Position numbers and translations under genes: made by a program. From Carya illinoinensis (taxonomy: Eukaryota; Streptophyta; Magnoliopsida; Fagales; Juglandaceae): a DNA stretch of 64,000 nt. Below, one piece after another: positions 44,721 through 55,795 of the stretch (positions are counted from its first letter, which is position 1; the number at the start of each line of letters is the position of its first letter). The stretch covers positions 1,488,001-1,552,000 of the forward strand of contig NC_056752.1 in NCBI RefSeq assembly GCF_018687715.1, read 5' to 3'. The notes beneath the pieces were generated by a model. The model worked only from the letters and a program-made list of their open reading frames with translations. It was not told where the DNA came from and made no database searches.

Positions 44721-45102
44721 TGTAACAGCCCGCTAGAAATTCAATTGTGAAATTTCTATTAACTTTAAGAATCTAGTGAAAACCCCATAAGTTTTCACGA
44801 ATCCATTAATCATATAGGTTTTTGTCTAACTACATAGTTAGTGTTATTATTTACTATGGTATCAGAAGTGTGTTTTTGATTATTGGAGATAGTTAGAAGT
44901 GTCAAAATGTATTATGGTTTGTGCCATTAGACTCGGAGGGTTATTTAAAGTCTTATGGCGCAATAACATTTTTTCATATTTTCGGTCAAAACGTTTGTTT
45001 AAAACTGTAGATATTATTGGATAAAAAGAAATATCTTGAGGTAATTTTCGTGGATATTATTGGGTAAAAATATCTTGAGTTGATTTTTTGTAGATATTAT
45101 TA

Positions 45103-45201
45103 GGTAAGAGAGTCCTACACTCCACTCTCACTCCGGTAAGAGAGTCCTACACTTAACTCTCACTTCGGGTAAGAGAGTCCTACACTTAACTCTCACTCCA
45201 G
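45103..45201 (+). repeat. 33 bp minisatellite, three units
   Basis: Three units begin GGTAAGAGAGTCCTACAC and continue with an ACTCTCACT-type end, with starts at 45103, 45135 and 45168. Confidence 0.95.
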
Positions 45202-47139
45202 CCTCATCTCTTCCATATCTTATCCACAAATATCTCCAGCCATCCCTCCCCATGAAATTATCTTAATTTATGCTTTCCATTGAAAGAATACCAAACACTC
45301 TCTCTCGGACAGCTTTTAGGAGTTCTTTTGCACACCCATTTCGAAGCTTTTGTAAGTGTTTTATCATAAAGTCTCCTTCATATAAGTTGTTCCTCTTTGA
45401 GTCTAGTTTCCGTAGATGTATTTTTCGTATCATTTCATGGTCATTTGGTCGGTCAAAAGTATTTTTAACCATAGAAAGGTCATTCTGGGCGTGAATCTGG
45501 AGAGTATGTTATAGTTTGGAGTTTTTGACCAAGCTAATGGATAGATATTGGTCCGAAAGTTTTATGGAGTATTGTTAACATGTATATATGACTATTGGTT
45601 GAGGATTTTTGCATGATTAAAGGTTTTGATGAAAGATTTTCTTAGATTTAGAAACTTAGAAACTGGAAGAGGAAAAACAGTTTCTGTTTTGAGAAAGTTT
45701 AACTCTTTGGTGGTCTAAACCTATTCTAATGACTTTAATAATTTTATTGGAAGATCCTAAACATCTTATATACATGTTATATTATTATTTTGAAGATATT
45801 TGATGTTAGTTTCAAAGATATGAAATTTTATGTAAAGAGATATTCAGATAAGCCAAAGTGTGGATATTCTTGGCTAAATTTATGTTTTGATTAATTTCTA
45901 ACCATGTGATCTTGAATTAGAAGCTTGTATATGTTTTAGGACATCTTTTTAAACCATGTAATGGTTTGGTTTGAAGATCATATATTTATAAGTCATAGAT
46001 CAAGAGATTTATCAAAACTAGTTGAGGAAAAAGTTCCTGTTTTTGGACTAAGTGTAAAACCAAAAACTCCAAATGTTATTTTGTGATTTTGGTGACTTTA
46101 GTTTGATGATTTAAAGCATGGTTGATGTTAGGATGATATTATGAATATGTTAGAAGTACGATTTGATTTTTGAAATTCTTGGAAATGTTTTGATTTAAGG
46201 TCAAAACTTGTGATTCAAGTGCTTGGATCTTTTTACAAAAAAGTTTGGTGTTGATTATTAGCTTTTTCTAAATGAATGTTTTAAGTATGGTTTTGAACTT
46301 AGGATTGGAAGATGTTTGTTGCAAAATTTTGGTTTAAGCATGAGTTTTGAAGTTGGAAGAAATTGCAACAAAAATAAAGGGAAATGGCCTATGGATGTTT
46401 CGACCATAGTGTGTTCTTCATAGTTGTGTTTTGTTTTAAATTTTTCTGAGTTGATATTTAAGTTTAGGACAAAATTTACATGATGAATGTAAATTTTGGA
46501 AACTTTTGGAGTTAGTATGCAAAATCCTTAAGTTATGGGTAAAACGGTCATTTTCCCACATGTAGAGAGTAAAATGAAAATTTTACTCTTTAAGTTAGTA
46601 TTTTCCATATTTCAAATTATTAGTGATTTAGTTCTAACTTTTAGAATCACTAATTACAGTTCTTCGTGATCGTACTTGAAGTTTTATAAAAAAAACGCGG
46701 AGATCGAGGTAAGTTAGCTTTTAACTTACTAGCAGTCTACTGTGTATGTGTGCTAAGTAAAAGAACTACAGTGTATGTATGTACGTTATCATATGTGTCA
46801 TGCCATGTCAAGTTATCATGTAATTGTCTATTATACAGAATTTATTCTGTCATCAATTTTTATCTGTTACATAATATATTCTGTTATGTATTACTGTACA
46901 TTACAAGTACGTCATGCTAAGTATGTCATCTATTACATGTAAGTCAAGTCATGTAATATTCACTGTTGCAAGTATGTCATGTTAAATATGTTGTCTATTA
47001 TATGTTATGCCATGTTACGAAATGTTTCTATCTCAAGTTGGTCATGTATTCTAAGTTATGTTCAAGTCACGTTATGTTACGTCAGGACTTCAGTCCTTTC
47101 GTATTCCAGTTACATTTCATCTTGAATACATTATGATGT

Positions 47140-47840
47140 GTAGAATACATGGGGCCACAACAACTGTGGAGTATGTATTTAACTACAATTGTGATGCGTA
47201 AAATACATGGGGCCACAACAACTGTGGAGTATGTATTTTTCATGTTAAATCAAGTTTGTGTAAAATACATGGGGCCACAACAACTGTGGAGTATGTATTT
47301 AACTACAATTGTGATGCGTAAAATACATGGGGCCACAACAACTGTGGAGTATGTATTTTTCATGTTAAATCAAGTTTGTGTAGAATACATGGGGCCACAA
47401 CAACTGTGGAGTATGTATTTTTAAATGTTAAGTCAAGTTTGTGTAAAATACATGGGGCCACAACAACTGTGGAGTATGTATTTTTCATGTTAAATCAAGT
47501 TTGTGTAGAATACATGGGGCCACAACAACTGTGGAGTATGTATTTTTAAATGTTAAGTCAAGTTTGTGTAAAATACATGGGGCCACAACAACTGTGGAGT
47601 ATGTATTTAACTACAATTGTGATGCGTAAAATACATGGGGCCACAACAACTGTGGAGTATGTATTTTTCATGTTAAGTCAAGTTTGTGTAGAATACATGG
47701 GGCCACAACAACTGTGGAGTATGTATTTTTAATATTAAGTCAAGTTTGTGAAGAATACATGGGGCCACAACAACTGTGGAGTATGTATTTACACGTAGAA
47801 TACATGGGGCCACAACAACTGTGGAGTATGTATTTTTCAT
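47140..47840 (+). repeat. Higher-order tandem array, 12 units
   Basis: A core of about 36 bases (AATACATGGGGCCACAACAACTGTGGAGTATGTATTT) occurs twelve times, at about 47143, 47203, 47263, 47323, 47384, 47445, 47507, 47570, 47628, 47690, 47752 and 47797. Three spacer types separate the cores. A begins AACTACAATTGTGATGCG, B begins TTCATGTTAAATCAAG, and C begins TTAAATGTTAAGTCAAG. The order is A-B-A-B-C-B-C-A-B-C, then a short spacer. CCACA-ACAAC-TGTGG in every core can form a hairpin. Confidence 0.95.
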
Positions 47841-48492
47841 GTTAATTCAAGTTTCAGAGCAAGTTCATGCTAAGTCAAGTTCACTTCATGATTCAATTTA
47901 AGCTATGTCAATTATGCTATGTTGTACACTAAGTTATGCTTTAATTACTTATGAATTTGATTATGCATTTATGCTTTTACTGTCATCCATGCATCATTAG
48001 TCTGTATGGAAGTTTTTTGTTAACTTGCTGAGATTTGTAATCAAATCTCACTGTGGTAGTCCCAACTACCATTTCCCCCAAATGGTAGATCTTGTTACAG
48101 GACCTGAAGGAGGATCAGAAGCTGATCAACTAGACACAGTCGACTGAACGACGGTGCGTCGTTAATGTTAATATAGTAGTTAAATTACTTCTTGTACGAT
48201 GGAGTTGCATCTCCAGTACTATTGGATCATAACTATTTTGGAATAGTGCTGTGATCTTAGTTATTCAATGGATCTTTATGTATGAAGTATGTTTTAAGTA
48301 TTGGGATATTTTCAGTTTGGTGCATAGTATTGCTAAAGAAAAAAATTATCCGCTGCGAATATTGCATAATGTTAGATGCATGTTAGGATTATTGCATCTT
48401 ATATGTCATGAACGGGGGCAGGTAACCTTGTGTTGCATGTCTCGACGCTTCAAATGTCCGTCCAATCCCAAACGGAATTTGGGGGCGTCACA

Positions 48493-48497
48493 TAAGG
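48493..48497 (+). repeat. Target-site duplication TAAGG, right copy
   Basis: Matches 44716-44720. Confidence 0.95.
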
Positions 48498-48560
48498 AAT
48501 CTCTCATCTCTTATGGTTAAACATTGGCCTCTTTCTGACGTTGATGAGGGGTGATGATTG
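48498..48560 (+). pseudogene. LINE ORF2 continuation, right of the solo LTR
   Basis: With the LTR and one TAAGG removed, the frame that stops being LINE-like at 44720 continues here for about 18 more codons in the same register to a TGA near 48553. The insertion therefore split a contiguous open LINE frame. After this the sequence becomes the leader of the Athila-type element. Confidence 0.75.
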
Positions 48561-48625
48561 CACGAAAGTGTACTCTGAACATTGCTTTTACAAGTTTAAT
48601 TGCTAGATTATATGTGTAATCAAAT

Positions 48626-48643
48626 TGGCGTTATTGCCGGGGA
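48626..48643 (+). promoter_or_regulatory. Primer-binding site, tRNA-Asp type
   Basis: TGGCGTTATTGCCGGGGA differs by two bases from the TGGCGCCGTTGCCGGGGA site usual in Athila and Tat lineages. Confidence 0.75.
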
Positions 48644-48778
48644 GACGGTTCAAGAAGTGCATTCAAAGAATAGGTTTGGTGAATTTGACAAACCAAAAGC
48701 GGTAAACTTGTTCCTTTCTTTTACTTTGTTTCAATTTTAGATGTAGTTTTTTTTTTTCCTTTCTCTTTCAGTGTTTAC

Positions 48779-50562
48779 ATGCATAGATCTAGAGGTGAGT
48801 TAGGTAGATTTGCAAGGAGACCTGAAGTAGACACTTATACTCTCTTTGATAATCTGTTTGACATGCCATCTAATTTTGATATACATTCTATTTCATCATT
48901 TTCTTCATCTAACATGAGTGTGCACGAAGATCAACCTAGGACTCTACATGAGTACCTTCGCTCTACACGCACAACAACACCATCATGTATTATATTTCCA
49001 CTTTATAGTCCTCCAATAGATTTCAAACCAGGTGTGATACAACTTCTCCCTACTTTTCATGGTTTGGAGAGTGAAAATCCATATGTGCATATTAGGGAGT
49101 TTGAAGAGGTTGTTGTGTTCAACCTAGCACTGTAGATGCTATTTGACTTAAGTTCTTTCCTTTCTCACTAAAGGATAAGGCGAAGAGTTGGATGTATTCA
49201 TTGAGACCACAGTTGATTGGTCATGGACTAAGATGACCCAAGTTTTTTTCAATAAATACTTTCCTCGTCATAATACTAATGCTTTGAAAAGGCAAATCTC
49301 AATTCTTACACAAAATAATAGTGAGACTTTGTATCAAGCATTTGAATGTTTTAAAGAGTACTTAGCTTGTGTCCCCATCATGGTTATGAAAGTTGGAGTC
49401 TACTTAGCTATTTTTATGAAGGTCTTACTCCTAGATAGCGTCAATTTGTTAAAATGATGTGTAAATGTAATGGTGAGTTTTTGTAGAAGGATCCAGATGA
49501 GGCAATAGAGTATTTAAATGAACTTGCAGAATAAGCTCACACTTAGACAGGACCAAATGCTTTTGACAGTACCAATCGAGCATGCTCCAATCAAACTCAT
49601 TTTAGTGGAGGCATCTATCATCTTGGAGAAGAAGATAACTTGAAAGCAAGGATGGAGGGCTTAACTAGATAGTTAGAGGCATTGAAAATGAAGGAAACTA
49701 TGGCAGCTCGTATTATTCCCTAAGCTAATGCCTTTAAACTATGTTTTGTTTGTCAGGGAGTAGATCATCTTGCACAAGATTGCTCAACACTTGCTGAGAT
49801 GAGAGGAGTGTATGAGGAACATTGCAATTCTCTTGGCATGTATAAAAAGCCATTTTCACCCTACTTAGATACATACAATCCTGGTTGGAGAAATCACCCA
49901 AACTTCAGTTGGAAGTTGGCCACTCACAACCATCAAGGAATTACTCTACACCATAGCATGCATCTCCCTCTTCTAGGAACTACTTAGAAGATACTTTGCA
50001 TGCTTTTATTGAGGCACAGGGTAAAACTAATCAAAAGTTTGAGTCTTTGATTACGTAGGTTGTTGAGAAAAATAAGGAGATAAAGAGTCATGTATCCAAG
50101 TTGATGACTTCATTGAGGGTGAATAAGCATGGCAAGTTCCCTTCTCAAGCTCAACCCATGCCCCAAGGTCAACATATTGCACAATAAAATTTGAAAGAAG
50201 TCAATGCCATTATGACACAAAGTGGTAAGTCCTTACACATCCCAACAACTGATCAGCCAGAGGATGTTGAAGAGGAACAAAGTAATAATAGTGCTGAGTT
50301 GTCTAAGGAAGCTAAGGTAATCAAAAGCCCAATTAAAGTACCATTTCCTCAAGTTTTAAAATCTGGTATGAGAACTTTGGATTCTAACAATGAAATCGTG
50401 GAGAACCTCAAACAGGTAAAGATGAATCTTCCTCTTTTGCATGTTATTAAACAAGTTACAACTTATACAAAAGTTTTCCAAGATTTGTATATAGTTAAGA
50501 GGAAGTACTATGTTAAGAAGACAACATTTCTAACAGAGCAAGTTAGTAGTCTGATTGAGTAG
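48779..50562 (+). pseudogene. Athila Gag, broken
   Basis: The ATG at 48779 opens MHRSRGELGRF. Athila boxes follow: RTLHEYLRSTRTTTPSCI, FKPGVIQLLPTFHGLESENPYVHIREFEE (48930-49115), then after a stop SLKDKAKSWMYSL and W-KMTQVFFNKYFPRHNTNALKRQI (49165-49300). The CCHC knuckle text CFVCQGVDHLAQDC is at about 49740-49785. A further part with VNAIMTQSGKSL lies at 50191-50562. At least five stops or frameshifts interrupt it. Confidence 0.85.
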
Positions 50563-50579
50563 CAAATTTCTCCTAAGTA

Positions 50580-51234
50580 CAAAGATCCTGGTTGTCCAAT
50601 TATTGCATGTAATATTAGAAATTATGAGTCTGGGCAAACCTTACTAGATTTAGGAGCCAATGTAAATTTGATACCTTATTCAATTTATTTGCAATCAGGG
50701 TTGGAAGAATTCAAACCCACTCTTGTGGTATTGCAATTAGCTGACCGTTCAGTCAAAGTGCCATGGGGTGTGGTGGAGGATGTTTTGATTCAAATTGATG
50801 AATTTTATTATCTTGTTGATTTCTTAATTCTTAACACCAATTCTGTTGTTAATTCTAGTTCTAAAATTCCCTTGATTTTAGGTAGACCTTTCCTTAATAC
50901 TGCTAACGCTCTTATGAATTGCAGGAACAGTCTAATGAAACTCTCTTTTGAGAATATGACTCTCGAGGTGAATATTTTTCATGTTGGAAAACAACCAATA
51001 GAAGATGATGAGTGTCACCAAACGTACATGATTGATGCACTCATAGATAAGGGAGTTCACATAGCTCATGATTTTGACCCCCTTGAATACTTTCTTATTA
51101 ACTCTGAGTTAGACACTATTAGTGATTCATCTGATGTTGTTGATATTTATGTTATTTTTCATGAAACTCAGGATCATGGCACACAGGCTTGGCAACCAAA
51201 AATCAAGGAGTTGTCCAAGAAAAGTGAAAAATAG
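50580..51234 (+). pseudogene. Athila aspartic protease region
   Basis: The frame contains LLDLGANVNLIPYSIY (about 50642-50690), the Athila version of the retroviral-type protease active site (Asp-Leu-Gly rather than Asp-Ser-Gly). Next come LQLADRSVKVPWGVVEDVLIQID and LILGRPFLNTANALMNC, which includes the usual ILGRPFL flap-side box. It is open from 50668 to a TAG at 51232. Confidence 0.85.
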
Positions 51235-52730
51235 ATTCTTTCAAATTCAGAGGCATCAAAAGTCGAATTGAAATGTTTGCTTAAAGGTTTAAAACATGTT
51301 TTCCTTGGTCCAGGTGATACTTTTCCTGTTATTATCTCATATGAATTGTCTGACTCTCAAGGTGAGCAATTGCTTCACACTTTAAATGAGCATAAGTCAG
51401 CTATAGGTTGGAGTATTGCATATATTAAAGGTGTTAGCCCCTTAGTCTATGCCCATAAAATTAATTTAGAGGAAGAAGCTAACCCTCGTAGAGACCCACA
51501 ATGCAGACTTAATCCTACCATGAAAGAAGTGGTAAAGAATGAAGTATTAAAATGGTTAGATGTAGGGATTATACGCTCTATTGCTGACCGTAAATGGGTT
51601 AATCCTATGCAGATTGTCCCCAAAAAGTCAGGCTTTACTGTGGTGAAGAATGAAATGGGAGAGCTAGTACCTACAAAGCTTGTGACTGGGTGGCAGATGT
51701 GTATTGATTACTGAAAACTAAATTCTGCCACTAGAAGAAACCATTTCTCCATTCCTTTTATTGATCAAATCCTTGAGCGAGTTGCTGATCACCCTTTTTA
51801 CTTTTTTTGAATGGTTACTCTGGTTACTATCAAATTGAAATTGCATCAGAAGACCAAGATAAAACCACCTTCACTTGCCCTTTTGGTACGTATGCCTTTC
51901 ATATAATGCCATTTGGATTGTGTAATGCAGCTGCTACTTTTCAACGTTGCATGGTGAGCATATTTAGTGACATGGTTGAAAATTGTATGGAAGTTTTAAT
52001 GGATGATTTGACTATTTTTGGTGATTCCTTTGACACTTGTTTGATAAATTTGAGTAGAGTCTTGGTTCGTTGTGAAGGAAAACACCTTGTGCTCAATTGT
52101 TTGATACATCTGAAGAGAGTCTTGGTTCGCTGTGAAGAGAACACCTTGTGCTCAATTGGGAAAAGTGTCATTTCATGGTATCCTCAGGTATTGCATTAGG
52201 TCATGTTGTTTCTTTTAAGGGTATAGAGGTTGGCCAATCCAAGATTGAGTTAATCTCAAAGCTACCAACTCCAAAAACTGTTAAAGAGGTAAGATTCTTC
52301 CTTGGCCATGCTAGTTTTTATAGAAAGTTTATACAAAAATTTTCTATATCTCACGACCTTTGTGTAGCCTTCTTGTTCAAGATACCCCATTTGAGCAGAT
52401 AGATGCTTGTCAAGATGTGTTTACAATGCTAATTGACAGATTAACATCCACACTTATTGTGCAACCACTTGATTGGAGTCTTCTTTTTGAAATCATGTGT
52501 GACACAAGTGACTATGCCATGGGAGCAGTACTTAGGCAGCGTATTGAGGGAAAACCTTACGTTATTTATTATGCTAGTAGAATTTGCATTAAATAAATGA
52601 ATTACTCTACCATTGAGAAATAGTTGCTAACTGTAGTATTTGCATTAAATAAATTCTGTTCTTATTTGATTGGATCACCTATCATTGTATTTACAGATCA
52701 TGCCACTCTTAAGTACATTCTCTCCATTGT
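51235..52730 (+). pseudogene. Athila reverse transcriptase and RNase H
   Basis: Open pieces show HKSAIGWSIAYIKGVSPLV, RRDPQCRLNPTMKEVVKNEVLKWLDVGII, VPKKSG, MCIDY (51715), YSGYYQIEIASEDQDKTTFTCPFGTYAF, MPFGLCNAAATFQRCM and the catalytic VLMDDLTIFGDSFD (about 51995-52035). The usual Phe/Tyr-x-Asp-Asp is therefore kept as Met-Asp-Asp. A 60 bp tandem duplication follows at 52037-52156. RNase H text EIMCDTSDYAMGAVLRQR (52489-52540) and VFTDHATLKY (about 52688) completes it before truncation. Confidence 0.85.
52037..52156 (+). repeat. 60 bp tandem duplication (2 copies)
   Basis: Units start TTGTTTGATAnATnTGA and contain GAGTCTTGGTTCG. They are about 90 percent identical and insert 20 codons directly after the RT catalytic motif. 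Confidence 0.9.
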
Positions 52731-52802
52731 GGTGATTTTTTGCTTCGTAAATCTCAGACTTTTTTTTTGCTAGGTTTTCATTTTCTTGATTGACGCGTTG
52801 CC

Positions 52803-53580
52803 ATGACAGCACCTGTAGGCCCCCTGGTGATTGTGCCACCAGAGGGCTCTTTGGATCATGGTGGAGCCATGCAAAAGTCGTACATGCAAGCTGTTTCTCG
52901 TTTGCCTGAGTCCTCATCGTTTAAGTTACAGATGCGTTATCCTATGGATATTCAGGGTGAGCAGGGTTTTGTTTTTTTGGAACAAGAAATGTTTAAAGCG
53001 GCGGAGGATTTTTCTTTGCTCTCATTCTAATGTTTATTTGGTCTAGACCACCCATTGATGCTATTCGTTTATCTGTGGTGAAAACTTGGGGGTTGCATGT
53101 TAATCCAACGATAAGTTTTATGGATGCTCATCATGTTCTTGTTCAGATGACCAATGAGAGTGATTTTATTCATGGTTGGGCTAGAGAAGGATGGGTAATG
53201 GAAGGATGCATTTTTTGTTTATTTAGATGGACAAAAGATTTTGATCTTCATAAGGAACCTTCTTTAGCGCCTCAATGGATTTTTCTTCCGAGTCTTCCAA
53301 TGCATATGTATCGGATAGATTGCTTACAGATATTTGCGACTAGGTTTGGCCAGTTCTTAGGCACTGATAATGCAACTTGACATAGAACCAGGGCTCCGGG
53401 GGCTCGTATTTGTGCGGAGGTTGATTTGCTAGAGGAGCCAAACAAAGGCTTCCCGATTGTAATGGCTTTAAAAAAAATTTAGCAGAAGGCAAGGTATGAG
53501 AAGTCGGGGATTTACTGTGGTAAGTGTAATCGGCAAGGTCATTTAGCAGTGGTGTGTTTTGGTGGAGATGAATCATAAGA
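52803..53580 (+). pseudogene. LINE ORF1: DUF4283-like domain and zinc knuckle
   Basis: The start MTAPVGPLVIVPPEG is at 52803. Frames at 52803-53030 and 53030-53380 together hold a DUF4283-type region with VNPTISFMDAHHVLVQMTNESDFIHGWARE, GCIFCLFRWTKDFD and PQWIFLPSLP. The zinc-knuckle region follows, with ARICAEVDL and YCGKCNRQGHLAVVC (about 53510-53560, all Cx2Cx4Hx4C ligands present). Stops and a frameshift show that it is dead. Confidence 0.75.
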
Positions 53581-54251
53581 GGGGTAAGAATGAGGAGAGT
53601 TGGCTCCCACAAGGAAGATTGTTGTGAAAAGGCCAAAGTAGTTCCTCCGGAGAGGGGTAAATATAGAGGATACAGTGGATAGTGTTTGAGACAGTGGGAG
53701 TGGTGCAAGAGGAGTCTATGTGAGAGGAGGAGAGGGATGGGGCAAGTGAAAAATAGGGTGTAGTTCAATCTGAGGTTGGGTTACTAAGCATGTTGGTGCT
53801 TCCAGTCTACAAGTAGACAGTGATTGGGCTATTATTCTCAATGAGCACAAGATGGATGAGTTTATTGTGGAACCTGGCTATTTCTTACAGGCGGAGGATG
53901 GGCATGTGTCAACGTTACGGGAGGACAAGTTCCTTGAAGGAGGCCTTAAGGCATTTGACCATATGGGTGGGACATCTGATATTGTCTCGGAACTGCTAGA
54001 GATGGAAAGTTGAAGGCCAGATATTATGCATGAGGCTGAGGTTCGGACGTTTTATGGGGGAGGATAGTCACCATTTGTCAGACAGAGACGAGGTTGATGA
54101 ACTGCGAGATATATCAAAGGTGAACAGGTATGAATCAGATCAGGGGGATCAAAGTTCTCGACAAAAACAATGACAGGTGGATCAGCAGGTGAGACAAACC
54201 CAGAGGGTGATATCCCATCTTGCCAAACTTAATTTATGAATCAAACAATAC

Positions 54252-55306
54252 TGGTATGAAACGTGTGTGTGATAGGCACGTCAAAGAGGAGGTTAAGGCG
54301 ATTGGTGAAAAAGCATAATGCTTAGATAGTTGCAATTTTAGAACCTTTTCAAAGTGAAACTCGTTTGTCTCGTGTAGCAAGTTTGGTGGGTTTGCCTAAT
54401 TTTTGTGCTAGTGAAGCAATTGGTGGTAAGATATGGCTTCTGTGGAGCGATGCTCTTATGTTTGAGATGCTTTCTATGTCGGATCAGAGTTTGTCTGGAT
54501 GGTTTTTCTAGGGAAATCTAAAAGTGTTAGTGACCTTTATTTATGCAAAATGTCAACAACAAGAAAGAAGGTTCCTATGGTAGGAGTTAGAAGGGTTGCA
54601 GGAAAATGATTCTCCGTGGCTTGTGGTGGGAGATTTTAATATTATTAGAGAGGATGGGGAGTGTATTGCTGGCAATCCAAGACCTCTAGCTACAATGGAG
54701 GATTTTAATAGATATCTGGATGCTTGTGGTCTTGTGGAGTTGAGATACTCGGGTAGTCACATGTTGTGGTGTAATGGACATGCAGGTGCATCGAGGAGCT
54801 GGGTGCAGCTCGATAGAGCACTCTTAAATAATGTATTTTTGAGAGCTTTCACTTCGGCTTGTTTAGAGTATTTAAATAGGAAAAGCTCGGACCATTGTCC
54901 TATGGTGGTCGCATTCCATAAACAAATTGAGAGTTATGGACCTCAACCTTTTCAATTTCAAAATATGTGGTGCACCCATGACTCTTTTAAGTCATGTGTG
55001 GAGAGGGTCTGGAATAAGGAGGTTCAAGGGTCAGGTTTAGTGAAGTTGGCTGCCAAGCTTAATAGCACCAAGGTGGCCCTGCGGCTTTTGAATCTTCAGG
55101 TGTTTGGAAGGGTGGATCTCAATATTAAAAATCTGGAAGAGCGAGTTGAATCTCTTGAAGCTCAACTTCAAGATGGGTATCATGTGGATATTGAGATGGA
55201 GTTTTTGGTGTCTAAAGCCGAGCTTCGGGTTTGGGAGAGCAGAGAAGAAATTAGGTTGGCTCAACAAGCTAAGAAAAGTGGCTTCTCGAAGGGGATCAAA
55301 ACATGA
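54252..55306 (+). pseudogene. LINE ORF2: AP-endonuclease-like domain
   Basis: A frame from about 54252 (GTSKRRLRRLVKKHN, a TAG, IVAILEPFQSETR) runs through VASLVGLPNFCASEAIGGKIWLLW and, after two more stops, into the open ORF at 54596. That ORF has WLVVGDFNIIREDGE (catalytic Asp and Asn of the endonuclease), GLVELRYSGSHMLWCNG, WVQLDRALLN and SSDHCPMVV (catalytic Asp-His). The region after 55000 is helical linker before RT. The frame ends at 55304. Confidence 0.9.
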
Positions 55307-55795
55307 AGTTTTTCCACGCTTGTGCGAATCAAAGGTGCAAGGCTACAATCATTTCATCTATAAAGTCGACGTATGGAGTGGTCTTGGAGTTTCCTGAAGA
55401 GGTTCATGAAGTTGCAGTTCACTATTTTAAATCTTTTTTGACAAGTTTGGGAGTTGTTTCACAACCAGACCCAAGTTCCTTAATTTCTACAGTTGTAAAT
55501 GATAAGGATAATAATTTACTATGTCGAGCACCCATTGAAACTAAGGTGAAGGATGCTCTCTTATCCACTCCGTCACAAAGTAGTCCAGGTCCTAACGGGT
55601 TTGGCTCCTCTTTTTATCTTTCATGTTGGGACGTTGTAGAGAAGGATGGGGTGGAAGCAGCTTTGGAATTCTTTCAGGGTCATTCACTTCCTAGATTTTA
55701 TTCAGCTTCATACATTGTGCTCATTCCTAAAGTGCAGGAGCTACAAGGATTTGACAAGTTTAGACCCATAAGTCTTTGTTATGTTGCTTGTAGAA
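55303..55795 (+). pseudogene. LINE ORF2: start of the RT domain, truncated
   Basis: FFHACANQRCKATIISSI, then HYFKSFLTSLG, SSPGPNGFGSSFYLSCWDVV, VLIPKVQELQGFDKFRPISLCYV. These are RT boxes 0 to 2. The usual continuation after RPISLC is absent; from about 55795 the sequence is unrelated, so the annotated ORF end at 56094 is accidental read-through. Confidence 0.85.

Larger units (their letters stand above)
44721..48492 (+). mobile_element. Solo LTR of a Ty3/gypsy element, 3.77 kb
   Basis: It starts TGTAACAGCCCGC and ends GGGGGCGTCACA, flanked by the 5 bp duplication TAAGG. No primer site, internal genes or second LTR are present, so it formed by LTR-LTR recombination. It contains a three-unit 33 bp repeat (45103-45201), a twelve-unit higher-order array (47140-47840) and the CTTGCTGAGATTTG block at about 48025 typical of the last 500 bases of such LTRs. 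It is unusually long for an LTR. ORFs 47149-47732 are shadows of the array. Confidence 0.93.
48560..52730 (+). mobile_element. Athila-type Ty3/gypsy retrotransposon, both LTRs missing
   Basis: A primer site of tRNA-Asp type, gag, protease, RT and RNase H occur in the normal order and in collinear pieces, ending within the RNase H-like region at about 52725. No LTR is recognisable at the left end (a short leader at most) and none at the right, where another LINE begins. Many stops and short indels show that it is old. Confidence 0.85.
52740..55795 (+). mobile_element. LINE with ORF1 and ORF2 5' part, 3' truncated
   Basis: It begins just after the Athila RNase H break and contains the ORF1 nucleic-acid-binding protein, the ORF2 endonuclease and the start of RT, ending at about 55795 in the RT fingers region. 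LINE insertions usually lose the 5' end, so the loss of the 3' part here means a later rearrangement. Confidence 0.85.

Noticed and set aside
47149..47732. ORFs of 91 and 60 residues with perfect internal protein repeats
   Set aside because: They merely translate the tandem DNA array in the solo LTR; no codon bias or start context supports a protein.
47140..47840. CRISPR-like array (regular repeats with spacers)
   Set aside because: This is a plant genome, the spacers are not unique (three recurring types), and the whole array lies inside an LTR.
53340..53768. 142-residue minus-strand ORF
   Set aside because: Antisense shadow of LINE ORF1 and its zinc-knuckle region on plus.
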